Source: an uncultured beta proteobacterium
Lineage (GTDB): Bacteria; Pseudomonadota; Gammaproteobacteria; Burkholderiales; Rhodocyclaceae
DNA length: 64,000 nucleotides
Assembly: GCA_903908065.1 (NCBI GenBank)
Contig: CAIVQO010000047.1
Span: 26,271 to 90,270, forward strand
Direction: 5' to 3'
In this document: positions 46,768-56,016 of the stretch, one piece after another
Position numbering within the stretch: position 1 is the stretch's first letter
How the letters are laid out: the number at the start of each line of letters is the position of its first letter
Program-made: the position numbers and the translations under genes
The notes under the pieces: generated by a model
Databases searched by the model: none
The model's input: the letters and a program-made list of their open reading frames with translations, nothing else
Told to the model about the DNA's origin: nothing

Positions 46768-47421
46768 TCAGGTTCCTTGCAGGACGAAGTTGAAGGCTTG
46801 CCGGGCCGTGGCTCGCACTGCCTGCCCATTGCGTTGCGCAGGATTGCAGCGCCAGCGTTTGACGGCCGTGAGCGCAGCCTCGTCTAGGCGTGAATGGCCG
46901 CTTGAAGCAATGACCATCGCCGTCGCGACCTGGCCGGCCTCGTCGAGCTCTACATGCAGCAGCGCAGTTCCGGTTTCATTGCGGCGGCGCGAGGCCAACG
47001 GGTACTCGGCGGAACTGCGCTCCACACAGGAGATGGCAAGTTCGCCGGCGAGCGTGACCGGACCAATCGCTGGCGCAAGAGTCGGCGATGGTGCCACGGC
47101 GGGTTGCGGCGTCAATGGCGGCGCTGCCACGATTGGCAGCTCGTTCGCGGTGAGTGCAGCGACCATACTTGGCTGTGCGCCAGGAGGCTGGGGCTTCACG
47201 TGCTTTGATGGAACTGAAGCGGGTGCGACGGGAACCGGGTGCGGAATCTGCGGTACCGCCGGCGTGACCAAACTCACGAATAGCGTTGGCATTTGCACGG
47301 GCAAGGCGACCAGACGGTGGCTAATCAAGCCCCAAAGGGCAACCCCGTGCAGCACCAGCACCAGCAGGCCGCCAGCGACGTGCTCCGGGCAGATCCCTGA
47401 TTTGACGACCTGCCGGTTCAT
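46768..47421 (-). CDS. tonB: TonB-family energy transducer
   Basis: The 217-residue protein has an N-terminal membrane helix (EHVAGGLLVLVLHGVALWGL), a Pro/Val-rich periplasm-spanning region (PQIPHPVPVAPASVPSKHVK) and a C-terminal TonB domain with CVERSSAEYPLASRRRNETG, TALLHVELDEAGQVATAMVI and LDEAALTAVKRWRCNPAQRN. The YP box is present. The ATG at 47421 overlaps the stop of the thioredoxin-like gene (ATGA). Two Cys (CVER and WRC) in the C-terminal domain could form a disulfide. Confidence 0.92.
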   Translation of the reverse strand: MNRQVVKSGICPEHVAGGLLVLVLHGVALWGLISHRLVALPVQMPTLFVSLVTPAVPQIPHPVPVAPASVPSKHVKPQPPGAQPSMVAALTANELPIVAAPPLTPQPAVAPSPTLAPAIGPVTLAGELAISCVERSSAEYPLASRRRNETGTALLHVELDEAGQVATAMVIASSGHSRLDEAALTAVKRWRCNPAQRNGQAVRATARQAFNFVLQGT

Positions 47422-47918
47422 GGCTGGAGAAAGCGACGCAACATTGCCTCCGGAGGCACCCCGTTGAAGAACTGCGGCACACGGGCGGCGGGCAGAAGGA
47501 CCACATACGGTGTCAAACCTCGCCACTCCGGATTGACGAGGTAACGTAGCCGCGCGGCATCGCCATCGAAGGCATAGAGCGCATCGGCCTGGCGATAATG
47601 GCGGTCAGCAAGCAGGACGGCGTCCTGGCCCTGCCCGTCCATCACCACCACGATCAGGCGCGGTCTGGACCCTGAAATGCGCAGGCTTGCGGCGATCCTG
47701 TCAATCGCCGCGGGGCAGTGGCTGCAATCCGTGTTCGAGAACACCACGGCATGCGGTCTGGCGCCGGATCGCTGCAAATCGATCCATGTGTTGGGGCCGA
47801 AGGGAAGCACTTTTGCCGGAGCGGCGATCGATATGGCCGTGGAAGCCAGCAGCGCGGCGCCAAGAAGCGCGTGGCGAAGGGGGTGACCCGGAGAGTCAGG
47901 GCTGGACAGAAAAGACAT
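47418..47918 (-). CDS. Exported thioredoxin-like protein
   Basis: The 166-residue protein has a signal peptide (HALLGAALLASTAISIAA|P) and a thioredoxin-like fold with CSHC in AVVFSNTDCSHCPAAIDR. VMDGQGQDAVLLADRHYRQA and the cis-Pro region GLTPYVVLLP follow. The CxxC pair could be a redox or metal-handling site. The ATG at 47918 has AAGGAAA upstream and overlaps the beta-propeller gene by 23 bp. Placed between that gene and tonB, it may reduce cysteines of the CECC protein or receive its metal. Confidence 0.8.
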   Translation of the reverse strand: MSFLSSPDSPGHPLRHALLGAALLASTAISIAAPAKVLPFGPNTWIDLQRSGARPHAVVFSNTDCSHCPAAIDRIAASLRISGSRPRLIVVVMDGQGQDAVLLADRHYRQADALYAFDGDAARLRYLVNPEWRGLTPYVVLLPAARVPQFFNGVPPEAMLRRFLQP

Positions 47919-49095
47919 GGATTTCCTTCGCCGTTCGCCACAGCGCAATGATCCCATCCGGCGCGGCGATCAGGCGCGGGTGGTCGTTTTCATCTTCGCT
48001 GGCAGCCAGTTCGCGCAAGGCGAAGCTAGCGCCGTCATCACTGGATAGCCAGGCACGCAGGCGGCTTTGGCGACCATCGAAGCTGCGCCAGACGATGGCC
48101 AAGGTGGCGCCCGTCGCCATCACGTCAGCATGCTCGGCGCGCGGGTCCGGCAACTCGCGCACGGTGCCCTGTGGCGAGCCGTCGGCGGCCAGCCGGCCGT
48201 AGCGCACGGCTGCCCGCCCGGCCTTCTCCCCGAACCAGACCGCGTGGTAGCCACCGTCACGCGCCGGGCTCAGCCCCGGGCCGTGATGGGGGCAGGCATT
48301 CAGCTTCCATTCGTCGAAGCTGGCGCGCATCGGCGCTGGCGTTGTCGCACCGAGGATGGCAAAGGCATGGTCGCGGACGTTGGGCGCGAAAACATGCCGC
48401 CACATCGCCGCGATGCCACCGTCAGGTGTAGGCGCCAGCGCGATGCGGCAGCATTCGCAGCTGTGGTCGGCCAGCTTCAGGTCGGGGCCGAAACTCTTGC
48501 CGCCGTCGCGCGATTCATTGCGATAGATTGCCGCGCCGCGATAGCCAGTGCCGGCAGCCAGAACCTGGTCGCGCTTGTCGATCCACACCGTATGCAAGGT
48601 GCCTTTCGCATCAAAGGCCAGCGATTCGAAGCGGTGCGTGATCATCTGGCGGTCTTGATGCACGGTCTGCGGCGTTGAGAACGTCACGCCGCCATCGACC
48701 GAACGCAGCATGCGGATCTCGCCCGTATAGGGCTTCGCCAACGGCTGGGTGTAGGAGATGACCACGTGTTGATCGGGGCCGAAGGCGAGCTTGGGACGGT
48801 TCTCGCCGTCGGCAGACACTTTGTCGTTTCCGATGTCGAGGAGGCGCGGCGCACCCCATTCCTGCCCCCTATCGTCGCGGGTCTGGATGAAGAGACGCCC
48901 TTCGCGATCAACACCCACCGCCCAGAGCGTGCCGGAGGGCGCCACCCCGACACCGATTGCCAGGCCGGCCCGGGCGCGGGTGGCCGCCTTGGCCGTGGCT
49001 GCAGCGGGTTCGGCGCCGTGCCTGGCATGCCCGTCCTGGGCCAGCGCAGCGGCACTCCAGAGCAAGGCGACCGCTGTCAGCAGGCCAGCTACCAT
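47896..49095 (-). CDS. Exported Asp-box beta-propeller (sialidase-like) protein with CECC motif
   Basis: The 399-residue protein has a signal peptide (MVAGLLTAVALLWSAAALAQ). Repeated Asp-box strands show a six-bladed propeller fold: SVDGGVTFSTP, SRDGGKSFGPD, SSDDGASFALRE and the variant TRDDRGQEWG. Catalytic sialidase residues are not evident. A cysteine cluster HSCECCRIAL in the middle and ACPHHGPG look like a metal or disulfide site. The ATG at 49095 has GGAGG upstream and overlaps the receptor stop by 7 bp, ruling out the longer shadow frame. Given the TonB partners, a metal-binding or substrate-capture role in the periplasm or at the surface is inferred; glycan hydrolysis is unlikely but not excluded. 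Confidence 0.8.
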   Translation of the reverse strand: MVAGLLTAVALLWSAAALAQDGHARHGAEPAAATAKAATRARAGLAIGVGVAPSGTLWAVGVDREGRLFIQTRDDRGQEWGAPRLLDIGNDKVSADGENRPKLAFGPDQHVVISYTQPLAKPYTGEIRMLRSVDGGVTFSTPQTVHQDRQMITHRFESLAFDAKGTLHTVWIDKRDQVLAAGTGYRGAAIYRNESRDGGKSFGPDLKLADHSCECCRIALAPTPDGGIAAMWRHVFAPNVRDHAFAILGATTPAPMRASFDEWKLNACPHHGPGLSPARDGGYHAVWFGEKAGRAAVRYGRLAADGSPQGTVRELPDPRAEHADVMATGATLAIVWRSFDGRQSRLRAWLSSDDGASFALRELAASEDENDHPRLIAAPDGIIALWRTAKEIHVFSVQP

Positions 49096-51233
49096 TTGGC
49101 CTCCAAACCGAGGTTGAACGAACGTGGCAGGCCGGGTGAGGCCACTGGCACGCCACCGGAAATGCTGGCGCTGTCGGCATAGCGCTTGTCGGCCAGGTTG
49201 TTGATCGAAGCCGACAGGCGCAACTGCTTGCCCAGCGCGATGCCGCCGCGCAGGTTGAGCAGGTCGTGGCCCTTGTACTTGTCGGTGTTGGCATCGTCGA
49301 GCCAGTAGGAACCAATATGCACCCACTCCAGTTGCAGGCTGCTGTGATCGTCCGGTGTCCATGTCAGGCGCGAGTTCGCCAGAGTGCGCGGTGCAGCCGC
49401 CATCTCTCTGCCGGACAGGGTGGTGCCGCCCGGCACGATCCAGGTCTTGTAGTGGTGGCTGGCCTTGGACAGGGCCAGGTCGGCACGCCAGCTCGTGGCC
49501 AGCGGAAGTCCGAGTGCCACTTCGACACCACGGTGTCGCGTGCTGCCATTGTTGGAACTGGAGCGGACGCTGGTGACCGGATCGGTATAGGTCAGGATGT
49601 CATCGGTCTTGACCAGCTGGTAGGCCACCAGGTCATAGCTGATGCCTGCGGCACGACCGCGCAGGCCGAGTTCGGCCTGATCGCCCTTGACCGGTTTCAG
49701 CGTCAATGCTGACTGCGCCGCCAGCACCGCCAGCGGTGCGGTGGTGCTGGTGGCCGGGCGGAACAGGTCGCCTTCCGACGGTGCGCGGAAGCTGTGGTTT
49801 AGCGAGCCGTACAGATGGGTGTCGGCGCTCAATGCCCAGGTGGCGCCGAATTTCGGGCTCAGATGGTCGTAGCTGATCGAGGTGTCGCCGGCCTGGCCAT
49901 ACTGGCTGGTGGCCAGGACGCTGCTCGCCTTGATGTTGTTTTCGAATTTGAAGCCGACGTGGTCGTGGCGCAGCCCGGCCGAGAGGCGCAGGCGCTCGTT
50001 CAGGCTGTATTCGCCATGGATGTAGGGCGAAATGCCGTGGAAGGTGACCTTGTAGTCATACACGCGGGCACCGACGGTGTAGGCGCTGTAGATGCGTGAC
50101 GCACCGGCACCGCTGACGGTGACGTTGATGCGGTCTTCCTTGCGCGCGCCGGGGCTGGATTCCATGTCAACACCGACGATCAGACGCGCGCGGCGCTGGT
50201 CGAAATCCTTGCGCCACTTGGCCTGCAGGCCATACGACTGGTTGCTGCCATAGGAGATCGTGTTGTCGCCCCCGGCTCCGGCAGTCAGTTTGAACGACGC
50301 CAACAGGTCCATGCTGTTGTCACGGTAGTAAGGCGTGAAGGAAAGCAGCGTATCGCCCGTCTCGCGCTCCCACGCAGCGGACAGGCGCGTTGCGCTGACC
50401 CGGCGAAAGGCGATCGGTTTGTAGTTTCGGGTCGGGTTATCGAGGTAGTCGGCCATCACCAGCGGCGAATTTGCACCGGTTTCCTGGTCGATATCCGTGG
50501 TAGAAAACACGGTTTTGACGACGGTGTTGGCGTCGAGCGCGTGGTCCCAGCGTGCGGTGAGGCTTTCGCGGTCGTAGGCGGTCTTGCTGCGCCAGCCGTC
50601 GGTATGGGTGCGATTGGCATTGACCAGCAGCCCGGCGTCGCCGACGGTGGTGCCGACACTGCCGAGGATACGCTTCCAGCCAAAGCTACCGGCTTCGCCG
50701 AAGAGTGAGAACTCGGTTGCTGCGGGCGGCATACGGGTAAGCACGTTGACCGCACCGCCAATCGCATCAGACCCGTACAAGGCCGTGGTCGGGCCGCGAT
50801 TGACCTCGAGCCCGCCAGCTTGCGGCAGGTTGATTTCGTAGAGCGCGTTGTGGTTGAAGAAGCCGGTGGAACGGATCGGGATACCGTCTTCGAGGAAGAG
50901 GTATACCGGTGCAGTCGTGAACGGTTGGCGGATTGCGGTGTTGTGCCCCTCGCCATTGGTCACGCCGGCAGCGGTGCCGGGCACCTGGCCGAGGATCTGC
51001 GAAGGATGGCCGGGCTTGACCAGTTTGATGGCCTCTTCGCGCACCACGCCGATCGAGGCCGGTGTCTGGTCCAGGCGCTGGCCCTCGCGGGTTCCGGTGA
51101 CGGTAATGTCGGGCAGCGCGTTTTGTTGCGCCATGGATGATGGTACGATCACCGAAAGGACTGCGCCCAGTGCGATGGCAAGAGGACGCTGACGCTGACG
51201 CGGCGCAAACAGCAAATTGCATGCTTTATGCAT
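49089..51233 (-). CDS. TonB-dependent outer-membrane receptor
   Basis: The 714-residue protein has a signal peptide ending PSSMA|Q and a plug domain (LPDITVTGTREGQRLDQTPA as TonB-box region; INLPQAGGLEVNRGPTTALY, GSDAIGGAVNVLTRMP). A 22-strand barrel ends FNLGLEAKW, with the terminal aromatic residue needed for assembly. AGGAG precedes the ATG. The substrate cannot be read from sequence. The downstream set of propeller, thioredoxin-like protein, TonB, ExbB and ExbD, and the DUF2946-like genes upstream, point to metal uptake, perhaps copper. Confidence 0.93.
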   Translation of the reverse strand: MHKACNLLFAPRQRQRPLAIALGAVLSVIVPSSMAQQNALPDITVTGTREGQRLDQTPASIGVVREEAIKLVKPGHPSQILGQVPGTAAGVTNGEGHNTAIRQPFTTAPVYLFLEDGIPIRSTGFFNHNALYEINLPQAGGLEVNRGPTTALYGSDAIGGAVNVLTRMPPAATEFSLFGEAGSFGWKRILGSVGTTVGDAGLLVNANRTHTDGWRSKTAYDRESLTARWDHALDANTVVKTVFSTTDIDQETGANSPLVMADYLDNPTRNYKPIAFRRVSATRLSAAWERETGDTLLSFTPYYRDNSMDLLASFKLTAGAGGDNTISYGSNQSYGLQAKWRKDFDQRRARLIVGVDMESSPGARKEDRINVTVSGAGASRIYSAYTVGARVYDYKVTFHGISPYIHGEYSLNERLRLSAGLRHDHVGFKFENNIKASSVLATSQYGQAGDTSISYDHLSPKFGATWALSADTHLYGSLNHSFRAPSEGDLFRPATSTTAPLAVLAAQSALTLKPVKGDQAELGLRGRAAGISYDLVAYQLVKTDDILTYTDPVTSVRSSSNNGSTRHRGVEVALGLPLATSWRADLALSKASHHYKTWIVPGGTTLSGREMAAAPRTLANSRLTWTPDDHSSLQLEWVHIGSYWLDDANTDKYKGHDLLNLRGGIALGKQLRLSASINNLADKRYADSASISGGVPVASPGLPRSFNLGLEAKW

Positions 51234-51298
51234 TTTTTACTCCTAAAGACGAACAGGATGATGTGTCCGGAAGCAAACATCCGGACCGCAGTGCTGGT

Positions 51299-51670
51299 TC
51301 AGGAGCAAATAGGCGGTGCGCGCGGCTGAGATTCGCCGTGCAGTGTCAATCGGACCAACGAAGGCTGTCGAAACTCGCCGGTTGATTCTTCCCCACGACT
51401 TCCGATCACGGGTGAACAGTTTGCTGGAAGAAGAACGCTAGGGTGACTGCCACCGTTACACCACGAGCAATGCTTGGTTCCGTGAGGCAAGGGGTTTTCA
51501 CCACCTGATGTCGGGTCGGCGCCCTGCTGCATCCCGGAGGAAGTACAAATTTCCGCCCATGGCGCGGCGCGGTCGGCGCCCCAGGCAACCGCCTGTGCAA
51601 GTGCCGGAACAAGCACGGAAAAAGCTAACGCAACGGCCGCAACCCATGCAGTAATGCGCCGATTCCACAT
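51299..51670 (-). CDS. DUF2946-like small exported protein
   Basis: The 123-residue protein has a hydrophobic leader (RITAWVAAVALAFSVLVPAL). The DUF2946-like core is AAPWAEICTSSGM and the Cys pair KHCSWCN near a His/Gly-rich segment. DUF2946 proteins have conserved Cys and His residues and often lie next to TonB-dependent copper receptors. The ATG at 51670 has GGGCGGG upstream; an ATG at 51694 is an alternative. It precedes the receptor by 65 bp. Confidence 0.7.
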   Translation of the reverse strand: MWNRRITAWVAAVALAFSVLVPALAQAVAWGADRAAPWAEICTSSGMQQGADPTSGGENPLPHGTKHCSWCNGGSHPSVLLPANCSPVIGSRGEESTGEFRQPSLVRLTLHGESQPRAPPICS

Positions 51671-51759
51671 CGCGACCCGCCCACGACCTGTCATGTGAGA
51701 ATGGCAGCTAGTCACATTGGCAAAGGGATACCGATACGTCATTACTGTTCCTTGCAGGG

Positions 51760-52158
51760 TCAGGTGGCGTAAGGGCGTGCTCGAAAGCGACGCACTAGCT
51801 TGGCGCCCTCCCCGAGAAAGGGAGCCTCATGTCCGACACACGTGACCTCGCCGGGCTCGGCCCAGACCGAGAACCCGGCTCCGAACGTCGGCTGTGGCAT
51901 GGTTGCGACACACAACTGGCAGCACTCCTGATTTCTCTGACCAAGGCCCGCAATCGGCTGCCCTTGAACGTCGACTTTCATTACTCCGTGGGTCGTGCAG
52001 ATTTCCGAGTAAAAATCGCTCTCGGGCGGAGCCGGACGAACCTGAGCCGCAATGCTAAAGATATGCAGACCGGCGACCAGCAGTCCTGCCAGAAACATCT
52101 GAAGCGGCAATGCCGGTGTAGCGGACGGGGGTCTTGAGGCTGACATAGGCAGGATCAT
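51760..52158 (-). CDS. DUF2946-like small exported protein, second copy
   Basis: The 132-residue protein has a hydrophobic leader (LQMFLAGLLVAGLHIFSIAA), then DFYSEICTTHGVMKVD and the Cys cluster ECCQLC. The EICT..G..Cys pattern matches the gene just downstream, so both belong to the same DUF2946-like group. A TTG further up (52167) and an ATG at 52146 are other possible starts; the ribosome site is poor for all. It is the first gene of the presumed TonB unit. Confidence 0.65.
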   Translation of the reverse strand: MILPMSASRPPSATPALPLQMFLAGLLVAGLHIFSIAAQVRPAPPESDFYSEICTTHGVMKVDVQGQPIAGLGQRNQECCQLCVATMPQPTFGAGFSVWAEPGEVTCVGHEAPFLGEGAKLVRRFRARPYAT

Positions 52159-52590
52159 AGTCCCCAAAAAGCGGGGAGGACGCCACGGTTACAAAACTCA
52201 TACAGTGCTTTGTCATTTAAGCTCATCAATCCGAGGCAACGAATCTCGCCCCCTGCTTTAAAAAACTTAATATCAACGACGCGGCGCCAGATCATAATGG
52301 TCACGCGGGCTTTGCAGCGTTCCCCCGTTCCCGTTTTCAGCGTTCCCCCCTATGTACTACCCTCCCCGGAGGCCAGATCCGAAAGCCAACCTTCTTCCAG
52401 GGATTTTTGCCTTGCTTGTCGCCCTTGGCGTCATCCTTATCTGGGTTCTTAGAATAAATCCAGAAGGCATTCCGCCTTCGCGGCCTCTTGACATCTGGAC
52501 ATCACCGAGAAATTCACACCCGCACAATCCTGATCGGAAGTCCACTAATCTTCGTTCGTGCAACGAGCATTCCCACATCTGGCATGATTC
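52159..52590. other. Intergenic region between the TonB unit and the IS remnant
   Basis: About 430 bp without a confident gene. A 96-codon plus-strand frame (52352-52642) encodes one hydrophobic helix but has no ribosome site. The segment CAGCGTTCCCCC occurs twice (52315-52326 and 52338-52349). A single GTTACAAAAC half-site lies at 52188-52197 in the opposite orientation to the operators of region 1. Confidence 0.5.
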
Positions 52591-52998
52591 AACAGCAGAG
52601 ATTACGGTAGCCAGATCGGGGGCAAGCCTGTCGGCACCCTGATGGGCAAGATGGGGATCGCGGCGATCTACCGCAAGCGCAATACCAGCGCACCGCATCC
52701 GAGGCATCTGGTCTATCCGTATCTTCTGAAGAATCTGACGATTGACCCGCCGAACCACGTATGGGCGACCGACATTACCTACATCCCGATGCGTCGTGGT
52801 CTCGTCGATCTGGTGGCAATTCTGGACTGGGCGACGCGCAAGGTTCTGGCGCATCGGGTGTCGATCAGCATGACCATGGACTTCTGTGTCGAGGCGCTGG
52901 AAGAGGCGATTGCCAGGTACAGACCACTGGAGATCTTCAATACCGAACAGGGTAGTCATCTCCCTGACAAGGAAGTAGTCTTCGGATTCCATTTGTAG
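52591..52998 (+). mobile_element. IS3-family transposase (OrfB) remnant
   Basis: The frame reads as the middle of an IS3-family integrase: GTLMGKMGIAAIYRKRNTSA, then VYPYLLKNLTIDPP-like text, HVWATDITYIPMRRGLVDLV with the first catalytic Asp, and MDFCVEALEEAIARYRPLEI. The next catalytic motif, usually NTDQGS, reads NTEQGS, and the frame ends about 15 residues later, before the third catalytic residue. The N-terminal half and OrfA are missing and no terminal inverted repeats were found. It is inactive debris marking an old insertion at the start of the more AT-rich export locus. Confidence 0.85.
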
Positions 52999-53041
52999 GA
53001 TTTTGCAATTTTTCCCGAATCGCGCGTGATCAACTCCGAGG

Positions 53042-53725
53042 ATGACACTAAAAATTGCGGTTGTAGAGGATCATTCCGACCTTCGCGAAATGCTTGTCAA
53101 TTACCTGTCAGCTCGTTCATATGACACGGCAGGATTTTCGTGCGCAGAAGACCTCGACGACCACCTCTCAGAAGGATCCGTCGATGTTCTTATTCTTGAT
53201 CTGAATCTGCCGGGAGAAGATGGCTACAGCATCGCTCGCCGCATGCGTGACTCACATCCAACCCTGAACATCGTTATGCTCACTGCCCGCACGTCGCTCC
53301 AGGACCGCGTCAAAGGGTATGTGTCTGGTGCGGACGTATATCTGTCAAAGCCCATTGAACCAGAGGAGCTAGGAGCTGTAATCGCGAGTATGGCTCGACG
53401 CGTCGAGTCTACCCGTGACAAGAATTCAGCCCTTGCATTTGATGTCATTCGATTAGTTCTTTTCTACAACGATCGGGAAATCTCCCTGAGCAAGACGGAA
53501 GGAGTGATTCTCAAAGGTCTTGCCGAGGCACCCGGCAACAAACTCGCCTACTGGCGAATATTGGAAATTGCAGGTTTGGAGTTCAACGATGCCGGAAAGA
53601 GCGCGCTGGGTGTACGAGTTTCCCGGCTCAAGAAAAAGCTCGCTGATGCCGGGATTGGCAGCACTACGATTAAGGCGCTGTGGAAGGATGGCTACCAGCT
53701 CTGTATCCCGATTCGGATAATGTAA
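53042..53725 (+). CDS. OmpR-family response regulator, orphan
   Basis: The 227-residue protein has a receiver with VVEDH, phospho-acceptor Asp53 in VLILDLNLPG, MLTART and YLSKPIEP. The winged-helix effector domain has FYNDREISLSKTEGVILKGL, GVRVSRLKKKLADAGIGSTT and IKALWKDGYQLCIP. No kinase gene is adjacent. It lies 104 bp upstream of the M50-HlyD fusion on the same strand and probably controls the export locus. Base composition and codon use match that locus rather than the high-GC regions to the left. Confidence 0.9.
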   Translation: MTLKIAVVEDHSDLREMLVNYLSARSYDTAGFSCAEDLDDHLSEGSVDVLILDLNLPGEDGYSIARRMRDSHPTLNIVMLTARTSLQDRVKGYVSGADVYLSKPIEPEELGAVIASMARRVESTRDKNSALAFDVIRLVLFYNDREISLSKTEGVILKGLAEAPGNKLAYWRILEIAGLEFNDAGKSALGVRVSRLKKKLADAGIGSTTIKALWKDGYQLCIPIRIM

Positions 53726-53829
53726 GAGTCGACCGCGAATCGGATTCATCGGAATACCTTAAATATCTTGCTGGAAGCTTCGGCTAGCTCCACCTGGCAC
53801 TTGAGCCACAGCGTTAGCGATAGAAACTG

Positions 53830-55986
53830 ATGAGCACTGTGACTGCTTCCAGTCTACCTTATGGACCGGCTACAAGCAGCCCTAGGCTGCCTGGTTTGCG
53901 GCAGGAATTGCAGCTACTCACCGCCGAGCCACTTCAGGATGGCACCCCCTCCTGGCGAATTGTCGACCCCTTGCGCAACCGTTACTTCGAAATTGGCTGG
54001 ACAGAGTTCCAGTTCCTCAAGCATTGGAGCGAAGGGGGAGATCCAGAAGAACTCTTGCTAGTAGTTTCCTCATCTTCCTCGCTTAGGCCTTCGCGAGACG
54101 AATTGGACGTACTCCTGGCTTTTCTCGACAGACACGAACTGACTACGACATCGACAACTGCCCGTAGAGATGCATTATTGCGACGATGCGCGGCGCGCAC
54201 CCCTCCGATCTGGAAGCAGGTGCTTCATCACTATCTCTTTTTCCGAATTCCTGTCTTGCATCCCGATGCATGGCTCGAAAGAAATGCCACAAGGTTCTAT
54301 TGGGTATTCGGCACACGTTTTCTGACGATCACGGCCATCGCCGGCATAGTCGGCATATTTTTGGCAATGCGGCAGAGTACCGAGCTCTATGGTGCCTTTG
54401 CCTACTTCTTCAACATCGAAGGACTCTTTTTCTATGGAGCCGCGGCCCTTTTCGCAAAGCTTCTTCACGAACTTGGGCACGCACTAGGCGCCAAAAAGAA
54501 TGGCCTGCACGTCCCCACAATAGGTATTGCACTATTGGTCATGATGCCAGTCTTATATACCGACACAAGCGAAACATGGAAGCTCTCAGACCGCCGCCGG
54601 CGATTCGGCGTCGCTATAGCCGGAATAGCGGCCGAACTCACCTTGGCGGCATGGTGCACTCTTGCATGGGCGATTACGCCAGATAGCGCACTGCGGAGTG
54701 CGTTCTTCTTGCTCGCCACCACAACTTGGGTTTGGACCCTTGGCATCAATGCAAGTCCATTCATGCGGTTTGACGGATACTTTCTCTTGTCCGATTTGGT
54801 CGGCCTGCCAAATCTTCACGAACGTAGCTTTATGCTTGCCAGACGACTGCTTCGATCGTTCTTTTTCGGCTACGAACTTGTCGATCCCGAGCCAGGGTTA
54901 TCCCCACGAACGAAGCAATTCATGATCATCTTCGCCTTGCTTGTATGGGCATATCGCTTTGTGGTGTTCATGGGAATTGCGGTGTTGGTGTACCAGTTCT
55001 TTTTCAAGCCTCTTGGAGTGTTCTTGATGGCAGTTGAAATTGGATGGTTTGTTGCACTACCGATATGGCGTGAAATGAAATCTATCGGGGAAGAACGCGC
55101 TAACTGGCGTCTAAGCTCCACACCTTGGGTAATAGCGGCACTCGCCTTGGCGCTCTTGGCATGGCTGCAGCCCATTCGCCATCATATCAATGCGCCGGCC
55201 ATTCTCCGTGCTGCGCAGGAAGCCACAATCTTTCCGCCAAGTGCCGGTCGGCTGACTGAATTACGTGTAAGACAGGGTCAGCGCGTTCAAAAGAATGAGC
55301 TTTTGGCTGTAATCGAATCACCCGAACTCATAAGCCGTGCATTGCGGGCGGAGGTGCGTAGCACCGTTTACACGGAAGAAGTGGCGAGAGCAACCGCAAG
55401 CCGTGCAAATCTTGAACGCCGCCAGGTGCTTGAGCAACAACTTAACGAAGCACTAGCCGACTACACCGGTGCCCGATCGGAGATTCAAGCCCTCCATATT
55501 CTGGCTCCACATGAGGGAATAATTCGAGATGTGCCGTCAGATCTTGTTCTTGGAAGGTGGCTCAACACTCAACACCCATTGATGCGAGTTGTCACCCCCG
55601 GCAACCACTTGATTGAGGCCTACTTCACTGAGGCGCAGCTTGATGAACTCAGCGTAGGACAGGAAATCCGTTTCTATTCGGAAGACCCTGCTCTCAAGCC
55701 AGTTGACGGTCAAATCTCGCGAATAGATCGTTCAAGCTCACGAATCGTTCCTCATCCGTTGCTTGCATCAGTCCACGGGGGTGAAATTACGGCTGTCAAG
55801 GCAGAAAAGGACATTTTAGTCCCTCATGACGCGATATATCACGTCATCATCACACCGACAAGCGGGCAACCGACTTCGGAAATGGTCATGAGAGGCTCAG
55901 TTCGCATCAATGCCAGTTGGCTGGCAATTATTCGCTCCGGTCTTGCCAGAGTTGCCTCGGTTCTGGTTCGCGAAAGCGGGTTTTGA
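53830..55986 (+). CDS. Site-2 protease (M50)-HlyD fusion protein
   Basis: The 718-residue polytopic protein has an N-terminal cytoplasmic domain (about 20-130). A membrane M50 metalloprotease domain follows, with zinc motif HELGH (213-217), several helices and a distal Asp in NASPFMRFDGYFLLSD (about 314). After two more helix groups (to about 450), a C-terminal HlyD-like adaptor contains ATIFPPSAGRLTELRVRQGQ, a coiled-coil (about 500-550) and HILAPHEGIIRDVPSDLVLG. The zinc ligands look intact. Proteins of this build are annotated as peptide zinc metalloproteases and are found near surface-protein export genes. It may form the inner-membrane part of the export path with the TolC-like protein, possibly also cleaving a substrate. 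Confidence 0.85.
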   Translation: MSTVTASSLPYGPATSSPRLPGLRQELQLLTAEPLQDGTPSWRIVDPLRNRYFEIGWTEFQFLKHWSEGGDPEELLLVVSSSSSLRPSRDELDVLLAFLDRHELTTTSTTARRDALLRRCAARTPPIWKQVLHHYLFFRIPVLHPDAWLERNATRFYWVFGTRFLTITAIAGIVGIFLAMRQSTELYGAFAYFFNIEGLFFYGAAALFAKLLHELGHALGAKKNGLHVPTIGIALLVMMPVLYTDTSETWKLSDRRRRFGVAIAGIAAELTLAAWCTLAWAITPDSALRSAFFLLATTTWVWTLGINASPFMRFDGYFLLSDLVGLPNLHERSFMLARRLLRSFFFGYELVDPEPGLSPRTKQFMIIFALLVWAYRFVVFMGIAVLVYQFFFKPLGVFLMAVEIGWFVALPIWREMKSIGEERANWRLSSTPWVIAALALALLAWLQPIRHHINAPAILRAAQEATIFPPSAGRLTELRVRQGQRVQKNELLAVIESPELISRALRAEVRSTVYTEEVARATASRANLERRQVLEQQLNEALADYTGARSEIQALHILAPHEGIIRDVPSDLVLGRWLNTQHPLMRVVTPGNHLIEAYFTEAQLDELSVGQEIRFYSEDPALKPVDGQISRIDRSSSRIVPHPLLASVHGGEITAVKAEKDILVPHDAIYHVIITPTSGQPTSEMVMRGSVRINASWLAIIRSGLARVASVLVRESGF

Positions 55987-56016
55987 CTGCGGAAACGCCA
56001 ATCTAGAAGGCAATGA

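Noticed and set aside
47896..49095. Catalytic sialidase
   Set aside because: The Asp-box propeller fold is visible but the arginine triad, Tyr and Glu of sialidases are not, and the TonB and Cys-rich context points elsewhere.
52188..52197. Single GTTACAAAAC half-site upstream of the DUF2946-like gene
   Set aside because: No second half-site 10 bp away, and the orientation is opposite to the four consistent sites, so it is not counted as part of the regulon.
52352..52642. 96-codon plus-strand frame with one hydrophobic helix
   Set aside because: It has a pyrimidine-rich leader without ribosome site, low-complexity tail and no recognisable family. It is probably non-coding DNA beside the IS remnant.
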